64,000 nucleotides of DNA, from assembly GCA_963682175.1 (NCBI GenBank), contig OY821782.1, positions 28,479,741 through 28,543,740 of the forward strand, written 5' to 3'. The position numbers and the translations under genes are program-made. This document shows, in pieces, positions 22,478 through 33,560 of the stretch. The DNA is from Triglochin maritima (lineage: Eukaryota > Streptophyta > Magnoliopsida > Alismatales > Juncaginaceae). Under the pieces are notes generated by a model that saw only the letters and a list, made by a program, of their open reading frames with translations, ran no database searches and had not been told where the DNA came from. Position 1 is the stretch's first letter. Each line of letters starts with the position of its first letter.

Positions 22478-23708
22478 TGATGCATTGCATACATTGCATC
22501 ATATGTCTTTCATTTAGATTACTTTTACATCAATAAATGCTACTAAGGTATGTGTTTAGTCTTATTTACAGAATACAGGGACCTGAATGCAATTTACCCA
22601 CATCCCGAGCATAAACGCGTGCAAAAGACTCATTTCTATCATAAAGACCAAGTTCAAGATTATCGGGTTACGAATGGAAATGCATCCCAAGCATAAAAGC
22701 ATTCAAGTCCTAATTGCAAAAAGAAAAAGGACTTAAGCACAAAAGTAGCCGGGGACTTAACTGCAAAAAGTCAAGGACCTAATTGCAAATCACGAGTAGC
22801 TTTTATTCTCTTGGAGAAAATATATAGAAAAATCAATGTATATCTCCAAATATGTGAAGGAATTAATCCGGAGCTCAAAAGAATGGAAAGAATCAATCCA
22901 GACGCGTAAAGGAGGATCAAATCATACCATAAACATTCAACCAAAATCTGGACCAAATCAGAGCATGATGTGCGGCGATTCCGCCGCAGATCACACACAC
23001 CATGCGGCGATTCCGCCACCCTTTAGTTGATCCGTGTGCTCCAATTTTGTCCAGTCGTGTCTGGACACGTGTACTTTCCAATATTATACCTAGATCCCTT
23101 GTAGCAACTATAAATAGACCCGAGAACGATGTTAGAAGGGTCCTGAGTCTTTGGTGTTAGTTTTTATTCTTAATCTTAGTTTTGTAATCTTCTTTTCATT
23201 AATAAAATTCTGTCTTTTATTTCTTACTTTTAGTTTTCTTTTGTAATGTCTCAAGGACCCCTTCTTCCTCCCTCTATGAGTTTCTAACTCCTTCCAAAGG
23301 GTGGAGGTGACGGATTTAGGGTGAAGAGAAGATGAATGAATGTTATTATTTTAATTTCGTGTTAGTATATTTTGATTACTTGAGTTTATGTTAAATCATT
23401 TATCATGTAATGCTTTATAACTAATATGATTTATTATAAGTTTCTAAATTCTCTAATCTAAACCTTAAATCTAAACCTCCACCCGACGGAATTCACATCT
23501 TTGTTCTTGTTTTAGTTTTAATTGTTCCTGTTTCTTGCTTTAGATAATTAAAATCCAAAAATCTCAAAACCCAATTATTTCTTCTCTCCTTCTTCTCCTT
23601 AATCGAAAATCACGAAAATAACAAAATCTATCCCTCCTTGTGTTCGACCCGTATTTGCCACGTCTCCATTGACGCCGTGCACTTGCGGTATAAATTTAAT
23701 TCTCATCA
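22478..23708 (+). mobile_element. Solo LTR S1 with TSD GTTAG
   Basis: Starts TGATGCATTGC and ends TTCTCATCA, so the termini are TGATG/CATCA. It is flanked by GTTAG at 22473-22477 and 23709-23713. Removing it and one TSD restores LTR L5 (compare 41070-41095). It has a TATA box at 23109-23116 and no internal region, so it arose by recombination between the two LTRs of a full element. It differs from the surrounding LTR family in its U3. Confidence 0.9.
23109..23116 (+). promoter_or_regulatory. TATA box of solo LTR S1
   Basis: TATAAATA, followed by GACCCGAGAACG, at a position expected for an LTR promoter. Confidence 0.55.
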
Positions 23709-24087
23709 GTTAGTGAGTAGATTGATAGGTTTTGCCACAATCATGAGACACTTCCTATACATGAAAACACAACCTATAGTCGTGCCATATCGAATGTACT
23801 CTTCACCACCTTATTACATGTGTACACACACTCCACCCCTTAGATGTTCTTCTTACTGAATTTCATCTTGCTTTCTTAGTTGCTTAGTTTAGTTTTAGAT
23901 AATCTTGATTTGTTATCTTTCTCGTTTGTTAGTTCTTACTTTAGTGTAGTGTAGTCAACTTCTTCTCCCCTTATTTTCACTTGATTTCTAAAGAACCAGA
24001 GTAGACAGACCTCCCTGTGGATTCGAACCGTACTTGTCGCCACTTCATCGCGGTCATGCACTTGCAGTATTATAACTGAATCAATCA

Positions 24088-25132
24088 GCGATCCCTACCA
24101 CCCGTGTAACGGGAGTTCGGTCGGTGTATCCAAAGTCAGATGACTCAAAAGCACCAGGTATTAAGTCCCCTCAGACCTAATTTTCCGAGTGATAAGAGCC
24201 GTGTGAGAAGAAAGAACACCATACTCACTAATTTCTTATCTACACATTAGGCAAAACTCCTACATTTAAGGTTTCACAACAGGAGTTTAAGGGTCCCTGA
24301 CTACGACAAACTTCCTTATACTAGCATACACGAATTATTCAACTCACTAGGTTCAAAGTGGACTTCTTTATTTGTTTGAGTACTGAAACCCTATGATAAT
24401 TCTCCCCCCGAAGGAAAATCAGGATGCATCCTTACGACTAGATAAGACCTAAAGTCGGTGTACTGGATATCCTAATGCATCATGTTCAAATCAATTTTGG
24501 GAGCTTCCTTTTTACTTTGCCTCTCAACAGTTTTGCACATGCCAAACACGCAAAACCCACAAAACATTTCCTTTCGCAAACACATGAAGATTTTGAATGA
24601 AATGTGAAAATTTAAAGGATTAGGCAAGCAAAACAAGACAAGTCACCCAAGGATCATGGGAAACTGATATATCGATATTAAATGCAGCACACTATCATGA
24701 CCCTAACAATGAAAAAAAGAAAAAAAAGACTTGACTATGTACACACGTAAAACACCCCCACACTAACTTCATCCATTGTCCTCAGGGAATGTGAATATAC
24801 TACTACATGCATTTGTGCACAAACAAGAAAAGATCTCACCAACCTGATGCGCAAATGGATGTTCATGGTTATGTTGATGGACATAAACCCGAATTCCCCT
24901 CAAACTTGTGAGATACTTAAGAAGTGAGACAAATACGTGAAACAAATGGGGCCCAAATACACTAGGGTTGGGTCCCACAACAACCAATGCTCACTTGTGG
25001 AGTTTTTTTTATAAACAAGATATATACACCAATGAAGATATTCTCATAATCATTTGGTCAAGGGACATCAAATGAGAACATCGAGTCATGTGGACCAAAG
25101 ATTTTCCATGATGGGCCCGCATCATAGGTACT
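24088..25132 (-). other. G-A conserved 3' non-coding block, antisense
   Basis: Minus-strand homologue of 45700-46740 in G9, including the CCCGTTACACGGG hairpin near 24104 and the section ending at GTTGTGGGACCCAACCC near 24970. It lies directly 3' of the G-A gag-protease C-terminus and shows where that element ends. Confidence 0.8.
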
Positions 25133-25483
25133 TTAAGGTGTCGTGAGGGGTGAAAGGTCAAAACTGAAAGGCTCGAATCCCTCATGATATTGTTTGGGCG
25201 TAGACAACGTGAGTGAGTGGAGGTGTGTTGCCTTACTAGTGTTTAGTTTCTCGTCGAACAAAACCATCCAACCAATAGGTGGGTGCATCGAAACTAGTTC
25301 CTCGGGCTCATTTGTGTGATGTGACACACCTGTCTCATTAAGTATGGGGCTTCTCCCCAAGTCATCCGGCAAGTACCACCCACCCTCCTTTATATTATCA
25401 ATCATATGCTCAGTCGCAAGTGGGTCCTTGTTCGAGTCAAGATGAGGCTCAACGGCCACGGGACAAGGGGGTAAAGACACATT
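25133..25483 (-). pseudogene. G-A gag-protease, C-terminal part
   Basis: The minus-strand frame matches residues about 900-1010 of the G9 protein (DSNKDP..TE, DDLGRSPIL, PPIGW, YHEGFEPFSFDLSPL) and ends close to the homologous place. It is cut at 25483 by the gag-only element and resumes at 30859. The function of this C-terminal tail is unknown; it follows the protease domain. Confidence 0.88.
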
Positions 25484-25488
25484 ATGGT
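25484..25488. repeat. TSD of the gag-only element, left (ATGGT)
   Basis: ATGGT immediately before the LTR start TGTTGG. It matches 30854-30858. Excising the element restores a continuous match to G9 around 45240. Confidence 0.95.
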
Positions 25489-25854
25489 TGTTGGCTTTTT
25501 GGCCTTAATCCGTATTTTGATGATGTAATTCAACCTAATATTAATTAGGACATGTAGATTAGCACATGTAGTATAATGGTATACATGTTGTATTGTGCTA
25601 ACATCTACAGGTGATCAAGACTCAAGAAAGAAGAAAAATCAAGTCAAGACATGTAATCAAGCTAGGATTGAAGACATGTAATTTTACCTTTCTTCGAGTA
25701 TTAGGAACTTATATGAATTGAGCATAACTTAAGCTAATATGCATGCATTCACACACTAGGTTCCTTGTAGGAGTCACACACAAAATATCATATCATTTGG
25801 ACTCCATTAGATCACCTAAACACCTAAAACATTGGTCGCCAGTCTGCCTGAGTT

Positions 25855-26347
25855 CGGTCGACCGTTCACCTTTCGGTCGACCGCTTATACACAATATTTG
25901 TTATACCAGACCAATCAGTTCAACCGATCACACTTCTGTTAACCGTTTACCCAGACCTGTTCGGTCGATCGGTAGATTTTCGGTCGACCGTTGCGTTTGC
26001 TATTTCTGGTAAAAATACGACCGTTATATTTGTCGTATTATACAACGGTCGTATACACATTTTTTCTCTTAATACCCCCCAAATAATTTTGAACCGGTCG
26101 AACAAAATACCTTGTTCGGTCGACCGTTCTATTAGGGAAAATCTACCTGCTATCGGTCGACACAAGTTTTGTTCAACCGATCGAGTTTTCCCTCTACCGA
26201 ACCTTGTAGTTCGGTCGACCGGTACCTGTGCGGTCGACCGTTGACTTATAGAACTTAAGTGTTAGGTCGACCAGTACCTATGTTCGGTCAACCGATCCAT
26301 TAACTTACTCAAGGGTTCGGTCGACCGTTACACCTTTCGGTCGACCG
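25855..26347. repeat. CGGTCGACCG palindrome array, 5' LTR
   Basis: Eight exact copies of the 10-base palindrome CGGTCGACCG start at 25855, 25874, 25981, 26117, 26212, 26231, 26318 and 26338. Variants such as CGGTCGATCGG and CAACCGAT lie between them. Some neighbours are 19-20 bases apart. The position, upstream of the TATA box, suggests a regulatory array. Confidence 0.9.
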
Positions 26348-26444
26348 TTGCTGGACAAATTTTTGCAATCCGATTTTCTGTTTTGTGTACTTTGCACAAA
26401 CCCTAATCAAATCTTGTCCAAACGGCTAGAAATCTTTAGGAGCT

Positions 26445-26452
26445 TATAAATA
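26445..26452 (+). promoter_or_regulatory. TATA box, 5' LTR of the gag-only element
   Basis: TATAAATA about 100 bases downstream of the palindrome array. Confidence 0.65.
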
Positions 26453-27051
26453 GAGGTTCACACTTAGTTTTCCACAAGATTTCACAACTCCAAAGTGTCG
26501 AACCTATAGTGAGATTTTCCACAACCTCCAAGCTCCAAATTAGCCATCCAAAGCCTAATTTCCACATCATTCATCATACAATCGTCTAGCAATTATTGTG
26601 CTCAATTAGAGAGTGAGTTCGACTCAAGTTACCATTGTTCTAAAGTGAGCAAGGGTCTTGGTGAAAGCCCAAGACAAAGAAGCAAGGACTTCGGTGAAAG
26701 CCCGAAGTGATTCTCTCGGTTTGTGAGAGGTGGTGCCAAGCTCGGCGAGGGTTGTTCGCGAGCTTGAAGACTTGTAAAAGGCAATGCTCCCGGCCCAAAA
26801 CGGGGAGGCATAGTGAAGACGCAAGAGGGGCTCGAACGGAGATTCGAGAGGTTCTTGTAAGAGAGGACGTAGGCACGGCCGAACCTCTATAAAACCGACG
26901 TGTCTACTTGTGGTTTGCATTACCATTCTACTTGTGTTTGATTTAGTTTAATTTCCGCTGCATTTCATTGATCGATCAACCAAGTAGTCAATTAGGGTTT
27001 AATTGTGATTAGTCTTAATTGTGGACCCATAGACCCACACGATCCTACATT

Positions 27052-27063
27052 TGGTATCAGAGC
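27052..27063 (+). other. Primer-binding site, tRNA-iMet type
   Basis: TGGTATCAGAGC two bases after the 5' LTR end, complementary to the 3' end of initiator tRNA-Met, as usual for copia elements. Confidence 0.93.
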
Positions 27064-27103
27064 CTTGTTAAGCTAAATTTCTTTACTTTACCGTAATTTT
27101 AGC

Positions 27104-28678
27104 ATGGCTACAACATTAAATCACTTAGAGGGTTTATGCACCACAAAACCTCCTTTGCTTAATGGGTCAAATTATGATTATTGGAAAAATAGAATGAAAA
27201 TCTTTTTAATATCAAATGACCTTAAGTATTGGAAGTTTATTCAAAATCCATACATACCCCCAAATAAAGATGAGTTAGATTCTCTATCTAGGGCTCAAAT
27301 GAAAGAAATTGAAATGAATTCTAAAATCATGAACATTCTTTATTGTGGCCTTAATGAGGGAGAATACAATAGAATTAGGGGTTGTGAAAGTGCAAATCAA
27401 ATATGGCATAAGTTACAAATGCATCATGAGGGTGATAGTAAAACCAAAGAAACTGGGATAAGTCTCATGCATAAATATGAAATATTTTCTATGCATATCG
27501 GTGAGAACATAAGCGACATGAACACTCGCTTCACCGATATTTCTAACTCTCTTTTGATTCTTGGAAGAAGGATAAATGAAGGGGAGATGACTCGAAAATT
27601 CCTCCGGTCATTGAGCAACGATTGGGTAGACAAGGTCATCGCAATTGAAGAATCGCACGATCTTTCCAAATTGAAGATGGAGGAACTCATTGGAAATCTC
27701 ATGGCCTATGAGCTCCAATTGAGTCATCGAAAAGAGAAGGAAGATTCAAAGAAAAACACCTCGGTGGCATTACATGCAAACTTTGATGAACCAAGGAGAG
27801 AAGATGAAGAAGAAGAAATGGTGGTCCTTGCCCAAGACTTCTTCAAATATCTCAAAAATAAAGAAGACAAAAGTGAAAGAAGAGGTATTAGAAGTAAGAG
27901 AAAAGAAGGGGAGAAGAATAGGGAGAAAAGAAATGAGAAGGGAAGGAGCAAAAGAAGAGAAAGGAGGGAAGAAGCTCACAAAGCTACATGGGATGATTCC
28001 TCATCACCATCAACATCATCTTCCACCTTACATAGTAGAGGAGAATTTGCTTACTCATGTCACATGGCAATTGAAGATGAATTGAGTGAGGTAACCTCTA
28101 ACTCTTCTATTTCTAATTCTTGCTCATCTAGAGATCTTAGTGATAGCTCAAACTCAAGTGCATCTAATGAAACATTTACTAAAGATGAGCTCCAAAATGC
28201 ATTTCATGATTTAGTTAAACAATATGAGATCGTTTGGGAAAAGAACAAAAATGCTAGAAAAACTATAAATGATCTTAAATGCCAAATTGAGCTAATCATG
28301 AATGAAAAGAATGAGGTGATTGCTAGTCTAAGTAAAACACCTATTGTTGATGAACATGTAGATCTTAAAGCTTCAAATATGCAATTAAGAAAAGATCTAG
28401 AAATGTTCACTAAAGGAACAAAAATGCTTGATATGCTTTTGAGTAGTCAAAGACAATCATTAGCTAAACATGGTTTAGGATATAATGTGCATTTGAAAAA
28501 CCATGTATCTCATACTACTTTAAATGGCAATCATTTATTTGTTAAGTCTAGTTCCTCAAGTGTGTGGGCACCCAAAACCAAAATGGTTTGGATCCCAAAA
28601 GCTAATGTTCAAGGACCCAAAGTTGTTTGGGTACCAAAATCTACACTTGTAGGTGCTTCAGGAGGAGATTGGTGGTGA
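27104..28678 (+). CDS. Gag protein of a non-autonomous Sirevirus-like element
   Basis: Intact 524-aa frame starting MATTLNHLEG 41 bases after the PBS. Residues about 15-55 (LNGSNYDYWKNRMKIFL) and 95-210 (IWHKL...GISLMHKYE...MNTRFTDI...RSLSNDW) form the copia gag/UBN2 capsid-like domain. A lysine/arginine/glutamate-rich stretch (about 230-295) follows, then a serine-rich stretch, a likely coiled coil (about 360-440) and a tail with three VW-x-PK motifs. No CCHC knuckle is visible; the basic stretch may replace it for RNA binding. In the family this protein forms virus-like particles. No pol follows, so processing and reverse transcription must come from elsewhere. The absence of stops despite about 3% LTR divergence is notable. 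Confidence 0.9.
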   Translation: MATTLNHLEGLCTTKPPLLNGSNYDYWKNRMKIFLISNDLKYWKFIQNPYIPPNKDELDSLSRAQMKEIEMNSKIMNILYCGLNEGEYNRIRGCESANQIWHKLQMHHEGDSKTKETGISLMHKYEIFSMHIGENISDMNTRFTDISNSLLILGRRINEGEMTRKFLRSLSNDWVDKVIAIEESHDLSKLKMEELIGNLMAYELQLSHRKEKEDSKKNTSVALHANFDEPRREDEEEEMVVLAQDFFKYLKNKEDKSERRGIRSKRKEGEKNREKRNEKGRSKRRERREEAHKATWDDSSSPSTSSSTLHSRGEFAYSCHMAIEDELSEVTSNSSISNSCSSRDLSDSSNSSASNETFTKDELQNAFHDLVKQYEIVWEKNKNARKTINDLKCQIELIMNEKNEVIASLSKTPIVDEHVDLKASNMQLRKDLEMFTKGTKMLDMLLSSQRQSLAKHGLGYNVHLKNHVSHTTLNGNHLFVKSSSSSVWAPKTKMVWIPKANVQGPKVVWVPKSTLVGASGGDWW

Positions 28679-29294
28679 CCGAACAAGCCAAAACGTCGAA
28701 ATTCAAATCCGGTTGCATCACCAAGAAAAGATTGGAGCTAATTCGAATTCAACATTGGTATAAATTTCCAACTTCTGAATTTTCTGTCACATTAGCTCTA
28801 ATCTAGTTAATATACTTAATTGTCATATCTTTAGAGTTCAATTCATTGAAAATCATTAACCTTATTCAATGCAAATCATATACCACATCCATTGATTGTA
28901 AATGTCAGAATTTAAATGGATGTTAGAATAAGGCCTAAGTTGAAACTCAAATGAAATTAACTTGAATCGTATTCATAGTTCTCATCTAGCCTTATTGATA
29001 GGGGGAGCTTAAATGTTATATCTTTTATTAGTGTAATGAAGTGCAAAATTTAGGGGGAGCAACTTCATTACAAGACATCCAAAATTCTATGCTTAAAGTC
29101 TTAATTAATTGTTGTTTTTGATGGATGTCAAAGGGGGAGAGATAATTAAGGGGAAACTTGAAATTTACATGATATTGTCAAGATAAACTATGCACATCCA
29201 TAGGGGGAGCATTTATATGCATAGTTTACATATACAAAATTCAAGTATTAGGTTGGTTTAAGATATATGTTGCCATCATCAAAAAGGGGGAGAT
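28679..29294 (+). other. 3' internal region with five PPT-like tracts
   Basis: Non-coding. GGGGGAG occurs at about 29001, 29053, 29133, 29203 and 29286, spaced 52-83 bases. The last, AAAAAGGGGGAGAT, touches the 3' LTR and is the working PPT candidate. Repeated PPTs are typical of Sireviruses. Confidence 0.85.
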
Positions 29295-29657
29295 TGTCGG
29301 CTTTTTGGCCTTAATCCGTATTTTGATGATGTAATTCAACCTAATCTTAATTAGGACATGTAGATTAGCACATGTAGTATAATTGTATACATGTTGTATT
29401 GTGCTAACATCTACTGGTGATCAAGACTCAAGAAAGAAGAAAAATCAAGTCAAGACATGTAATCAAGCTAGGATTGAAGACATGTAATTTTACCTTTCTT
29501 TGAGTATTAGGAACTTATGTGAATTGAGCATAACTTAATCTAATATGCATGCATTCACACACTAGGTTCCTTAAAGGAGTCACACAAAATATCATATCAT
29601 TTGGACTCCATTAGATCACCTAAACACCTAAAACATTGGTCGCCAGTCTGCCCGAGT

Positions 29658-30155
29658 TCGGTCGACCGTTCACCTTTCGGTCGACCGGTTATACACAATA
29701 TTTGTTATACCAGACCAATCAGTTCAACCGATCACACTTCTGTTAACCGTTTACCCAGACCTGTTCGGTCGACCGGTAGATCTTCGGTCGATCGTTTCGT
29801 TTGCTATTTCTGGTAAAAATACGACCGTTATATTTGTCGTATTATACAACGGTCGTATACACATTTTTTCTCTTAATACCCCCCAAATACTTTTGAACCG
29901 GTCGAACAAAATACCTTGTTCGGTCGACCGTTCTATTAGGGAAAATCTACCTGTTATCGGTCGACACAAGTTTTGTTCAACCGATCGAGTTTTCCCTCTA
30001 CCGAACCCTGTAGTTCGGTCGACCGGTACCTGTTCGGTCGACCGTTGACTTATAGAACTTAAGTGTTAGGTCGACCAGTACCTATGTTTGGTCAACCGAT
30101 CCATTAACTTACTCAAGCGTCTGGTCGACCATTACACCTTTCGGTCGACCGTTGC
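29658..30155. repeat. CGGTCGACCG palindrome array, 3' LTR
   Basis: Seven exact copies plus variants at positions matching the 5' LTR array. Exact copies differ partly between the LTRs: one is lost to CGGTCGATCG and another is gained from CGGTCGATCGG. Confidence 0.85.
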
Positions 30156-30248
30156 TGGACAGATTTTTGCAATCCGATTTTCTGTTTTGTGTACTTTGCA
30201 CAAACCCCAATCAAATCTTGTCCAAACGGCTAGAAATCTTTAGGAGCT

Positions 30249-30256
30249 TATAAATA
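30249..30256 (+). promoter_or_regulatory. TATA box, 3' LTR of the gag-only element
   Basis: TATAAATA at the homologous position to 26445. Confidence 0.6.
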
Positions 30257-30853
30257 GAGGTTCACACTTAGTTTTCCACAATATTTCACAACTCCAAAGT
30301 GTCAAACCTATAGTGAGATTTTCCACAACCTCCAAGCTCCAAATTATCCATCCAAAGCCTAACTTCCACATCATTCATCATACAATCATCTAGCAATTGT
30401 TGTGCTCAATTAGAGAGTGAGTTCCACTCAAGTTACCATTGTTGTAAAGTGAGCAAGGGTCTTGGTGAAAGCCCAAGACAAAGAAGCAAGGACTTCGGTG
30501 AAAGCCCGAAGTGATTCTCTCGGTTTGTGAGAGGTGGTGCCAACCTCGGCGAGGGTTGTTCGCGAGCTTGAAGACTTGTAAAAGGCGTTGCTCCCGGCCC
30601 GGAACGGGGAGGCATAGTGAAGACGCAAGAGGGGCTCGAACGGAGATTCGAGAGGTGCTTGTAAGAGAGGACGTAGGCACGGCCGAACCTCTATAAAACC
30701 GACGTGTCTACTTGTGGTTTGCATTACCTTTCTACTTGTGTTCGATTTAGTTTAATTTCCGTTGCATTTCTTTGATCGATCAACCAAGTAGTCAATTAGG
30801 GTTTAATTGTGATTAGTCTTAATTGTGGACCCATAGACCCACACGATCCTACA

Positions 30854-30858
30854 ATGGT
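30854..30858. repeat. TSD of the gag-only element, right (ATGGT)
   Basis: ATGGT directly after the 3' LTR end CCTACA, matching 25484-25488. Confidence 0.95.
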
Positions 30859-32075
30859 ATGGATATATGATGAGGTGTGTCCCCTTCACTAGCAGTCTCA
30901 ACTAAATCATCCAACAAACACTCGCTTTGTGTATTCATGTTTGATGCCAACTCACTTTGTTGCATTGCAAAGATAAGCAATGAGTTTCGTTGGGCACACA
31001 AACATTCTGAATGGGTTGCGTTGGTGTTGGGGGTGTTTGTTGATTTTGCGGTGCTTTCTCAAATCGACGGATGAGGTTGAGATTTCAATGTTGGTCCAAG
31101 GGCTCTTGTTGCCTACCAGAGTTGAACACATGAAACTCGACATTCATGTTACCGAATGAGAGCTTCATGGGACCATTTCTTCAATTAATTAAGGCATTCG
31201 AGGTTGCCAAAAGTGGTCTACCCAAAATCAAAGGTATTTGAGAGTGGGTATTCGCAACAGGGTTGGCATCGATGATGACAACATCTATTGAAAATATAAA
31301 ATCTCCTAATTTGATGAGAACATCCTCAATAATCCCCTTTGGGACACGAATGGATATATCCGCTAGTTGGAGGGTGATCTTAGTTGGTTTCAATTCTCCC
31401 AAGTTCAGCTGTAGATAAATAGAAGATGGGAGGAGGTTAACCGCTGATTCTAAATCAAGCAATACGTTACTCAAGCTAATGTCCCCTATCATATACTAAA
31501 TAGTAGGACACCTGGGGTCCTTGTACGTTGTGTATGTGGGATTGGACAAAAGTGAGCTCACACTTGTAGTTAAGAATGCTTTGTAAGGAACATTGGTCTT
31601 CCTCTTTGTTGTGTATAGATCTTTCAACACTTTGGCATATTGAGGTATTTGTTGGATGACATCCAATAAGGGAATGTTAATCTTCACTTGTTCGAAGACC
31701 TCTAATATCTTATCCATTGTGTTACTCTTCTTTTTGGTTAACCTACTAGGATAGAGAGCTTTTGGCACGTAGGTTTGCTTTGGAGTCTTGGAGGAGGAGG
31801 GCGAGTTTAGGCAAACTGGCCCGCCTTCCTTGCAGTCGTTGGAGAAACTTCCTCGACATCAGACTCCTTTTCACCATGCTCCCCACGAAGGGGTTGCATA
31901 GATGGTTGTGGCAGTAAGGAAATGGGATTGTTGACCTACTTTCCATTCCTTAAGGTTACAATGGCATTAACATGATGAACATGTTCCTCCACATGGTTCA
32001 CTTGCCACCCCCGAGGTACCAAACTCTCATTTTGCGTGTGTGGTTGTTGGTACACATATTCTCCTTTCCCCATTC
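30859..32075 (-). pseudogene. G-A gag-protease, middle part with protease domain
   Basis: The minus-strand translation follows the G9 protein from YQQPHTQNESLVPRG and VTLRNGK (linker), through PSRLTKK, LLDVIQQIPQYAKVLKDL and the protease region (LSNVLLDLESAVNLLP, LADISIRVPKGIIEDVL, PLILGRPLLATSNALI). The active-site motif is DLES where G9 has DLGS, so the conserved glycine is lost. Frame breaks occur near 31495, 31770 and 31940. Relative to G9, about 100 residues upstream of YQQ are missing at the junction with the G8 LTR (32075/38966). Confidence 0.9.
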
Positions 32076-32279
32076 TTTCTGTACCCCCTAAGGGGTATAT
32101 TTTTATCATTTGTTTTCTGATTTGATACGCATCGTAGTAATTCAATCTTATATATCTCTTTTGATTTTCCACTCGAGTATTGTGAACTTCGACTAGCACG
32201 CGCTCCTCGTGGACATGACCCGTACTTGCCGCATCTTAACCGACATTGTGCACTTGCGGTATTGTAACTGAATCAATCA
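32076..32279 (+). mobile_element. G8 5' LTR, last 204 bases (L6)
   Basis: Matches the end of L8 (about 38770-38965), ending ATCAATCA, and is followed by a PBS-like site. Everything upstream in the LTR is missing, together with about 300 bases of the G-A target, so a deletion took the left edge. Confidence 0.8.
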
Positions 32280-32284
32280 AGTTT

Positions 32285-32302
32285 TGGCATCCTTGCCGGG
32301 GA
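32285..32302 (+). other. Degenerate tRNA-Asp primer-binding site of G8
   Basis: TGGCATCCTTGCCGGGGA differs at three positions from the G9 PBS and lies five bases after the LTR end. Confidence 0.75.
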
Positions 32303-32652
32303 GTGCCATTTCGTAGTCGAGTTCACCATTTCGGTGGGGTTTTTCTTTTGTTTTTACATTTTCCTTTCTCTTTTGGTTCTTGGAAAGGGTTACAAGTGGA
32401 CAGAGAGACCTAACGAGCCTTAGGAATATGCTGGTAAATTCGGGGGACCAGTATCCCCAGAATATCCACCAGTAGCGGATTTTGATCTGCCACTGGGGCT
32501 CTCGTGAGCCATTTTTCAAATCTTTTTTGATAGTATCTTCCTTTGCCTATTTTGAGTTGTTTACTTCTACTGTTTATGCCATGTATGCTCTCTTCAAGTG
32601 TCAGAAATTAATTTGGCTTGCATGACTCATTGTTAAGACAACTTGGACCCTA
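32303..32652 (+). other. G8 leader, first part
   Basis: Homologous in position to 41495-41820, ending in ACTTGGACCCTAAAACT, where solo LTR S2 is inserted. The 21-bp paired dyads of other leaders are not recognisable here. Confidence 0.65.
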
Positions 32653-33157
32653 AAACTTGGTTAGTAGCAGATCTTGCATCATATTCATGCTATATATCCT
32701 TAATTTTACCCCAATATTGTGTTACTCGAGTACTTGTTGTTATATTTCAGGTATTAGGTAATAAAGAAGAGAATGGAAGAGAAAAAGGACTTAAGCGTAA
32801 GAAGAAATGACTTAAATGAAGCAAAATGGATCTCTTTGTCATGCACAAGGACTCATCTGCAAAAGGAAGGACCTAGACGTAAACCCGGATGGACCAAATA
32901 GCAAACCGAGAAACTCCACACCATTATGAGGAGTATTTTGGAAATTAGATTCGGGTACAGACTCAAATAACTAATCCGAGTGCACCCACATGTAAGAGGA
33001 TATCCGAAAATGGATCACATCAGACAAAAAGTTACCGCCATTTGGCGACCCAGAACTGCCAATTTCAGTGTGATATGTATTTCGTCATTATGTTTTTTCT
33101 GGTAATGTTTCATTTGTCCCGCATCGGGGAATTGTCCGCAGTTGCCTTTTTCATGTC

Positions 33158-33165
33158 TATAAAGA
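33158..33165 (+). promoter_or_regulatory. TATA box of solo LTR S2
   Basis: TATAAAGA about 35 bases after the CATCGGGGAATTGTCC block. Confidence 0.55.
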
Positions 33166-33560
33166 GAACTCTTCTTCCTCCTTTGTAATCAACTCTTTGC
33201 TTGGTGGTCATTCTCTCTACTTGGAGTAAAGTCTTTGAGCAAAACTCAAGTGGAGAGATGCTACTTGTCATGTGAGTCATGAATAAAATATATTTTTGTC
33301 AGTTTCATGTTGTCTCTTTTAATTCTTGCATGTTTAGCTTAATTTTGTTTTATTAATCTTAGTATAATTAGTTAGAATGTTTTTTCTTCTTAATATAAAT
33401 GTTAGCTTAATGAGTAGTGAGTAGTCCCTTCCCCCTTTGGGGGTGGAGATGATGCACATTTATGTTTTGCGGTTTTGATGTTTGACGAATTTTGATTATG
33501 TAGACTTGAATGTTTATATGTTCATCGGGTTTGTTTTAATCATCTACGTGTTGGGGGATT

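Larger units (their letters stand above)
21601..24087 (+). mobile_element. Gypsy LTR L5, forward, split by a solo LTR
   Basis: LTR homology runs 21601-22477 and resumes at 23709-24087, ending ATCAATCA. It contains one clear dyad (GACCGCCAATTGGTGGTC, 21864-21881), a TATA-like CTATAAATATAA near 21986 and the CCCCCCTTTGGGGGTGG hairpin near 22262. The U3 start is missing. The inner 1231 bases are a separate solo LTR. Confidence 0.8.
25489..27049 (+). mobile_element. 5' LTR of the gag-only element
   Basis: 1561 bases, TGTTGG...CCTACA. It has the CGGTCGACCG array in U3 (25855-26347) and a TATA box at 26445-26452. The downstream region 26640-26890 has GC-richer, repeated AAAGCCC / GGTGAAAGCCC phrases. 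Short frames in it are not genes. Confidence 0.93.
25489..30853 (+). mobile_element. Non-autonomous Sirevirus-like element, gag only
   Basis: Complete element: LTRs 25489-27049 and 29295-30853, tRNA-iMet PBS, one gag frame, several PPT-like tracts, and a perfect 5-base TSD (ATGGT). There is no protease, integrase, reverse transcriptase or RNase H. The AGGGGGAG tracts and palindromic LTR arrays are features known from the Sirevirus branch of copia. I counted about 44 base differences between the LTRs (roughly 97% identity), so it inserted well before the large duplication. It lies inside the antisense gypsy element G-A. Movement would need proteins from an autonomous relative. Confidence 0.93.
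29295..30853 (+). mobile_element. 3' LTR of the gag-only element
   Basis: 1559 bases, TGTCGG...CCTACA. Same layout as the 5' LTR, with the array at about 29658-30155 (seven exact CGGTCGACCG copies) and a TATA box at 30249-30256. One two-base deletion and about 44 substitutions separate it from the 5' LTR. Confidence 0.93.

Noticed and set aside
26629..26926. Antisense frames in the 5' LTR (also at 30390-30724)
   Set aside because: They lie inside the LTR, recur only because the LTR is duplicated, and show no domain.
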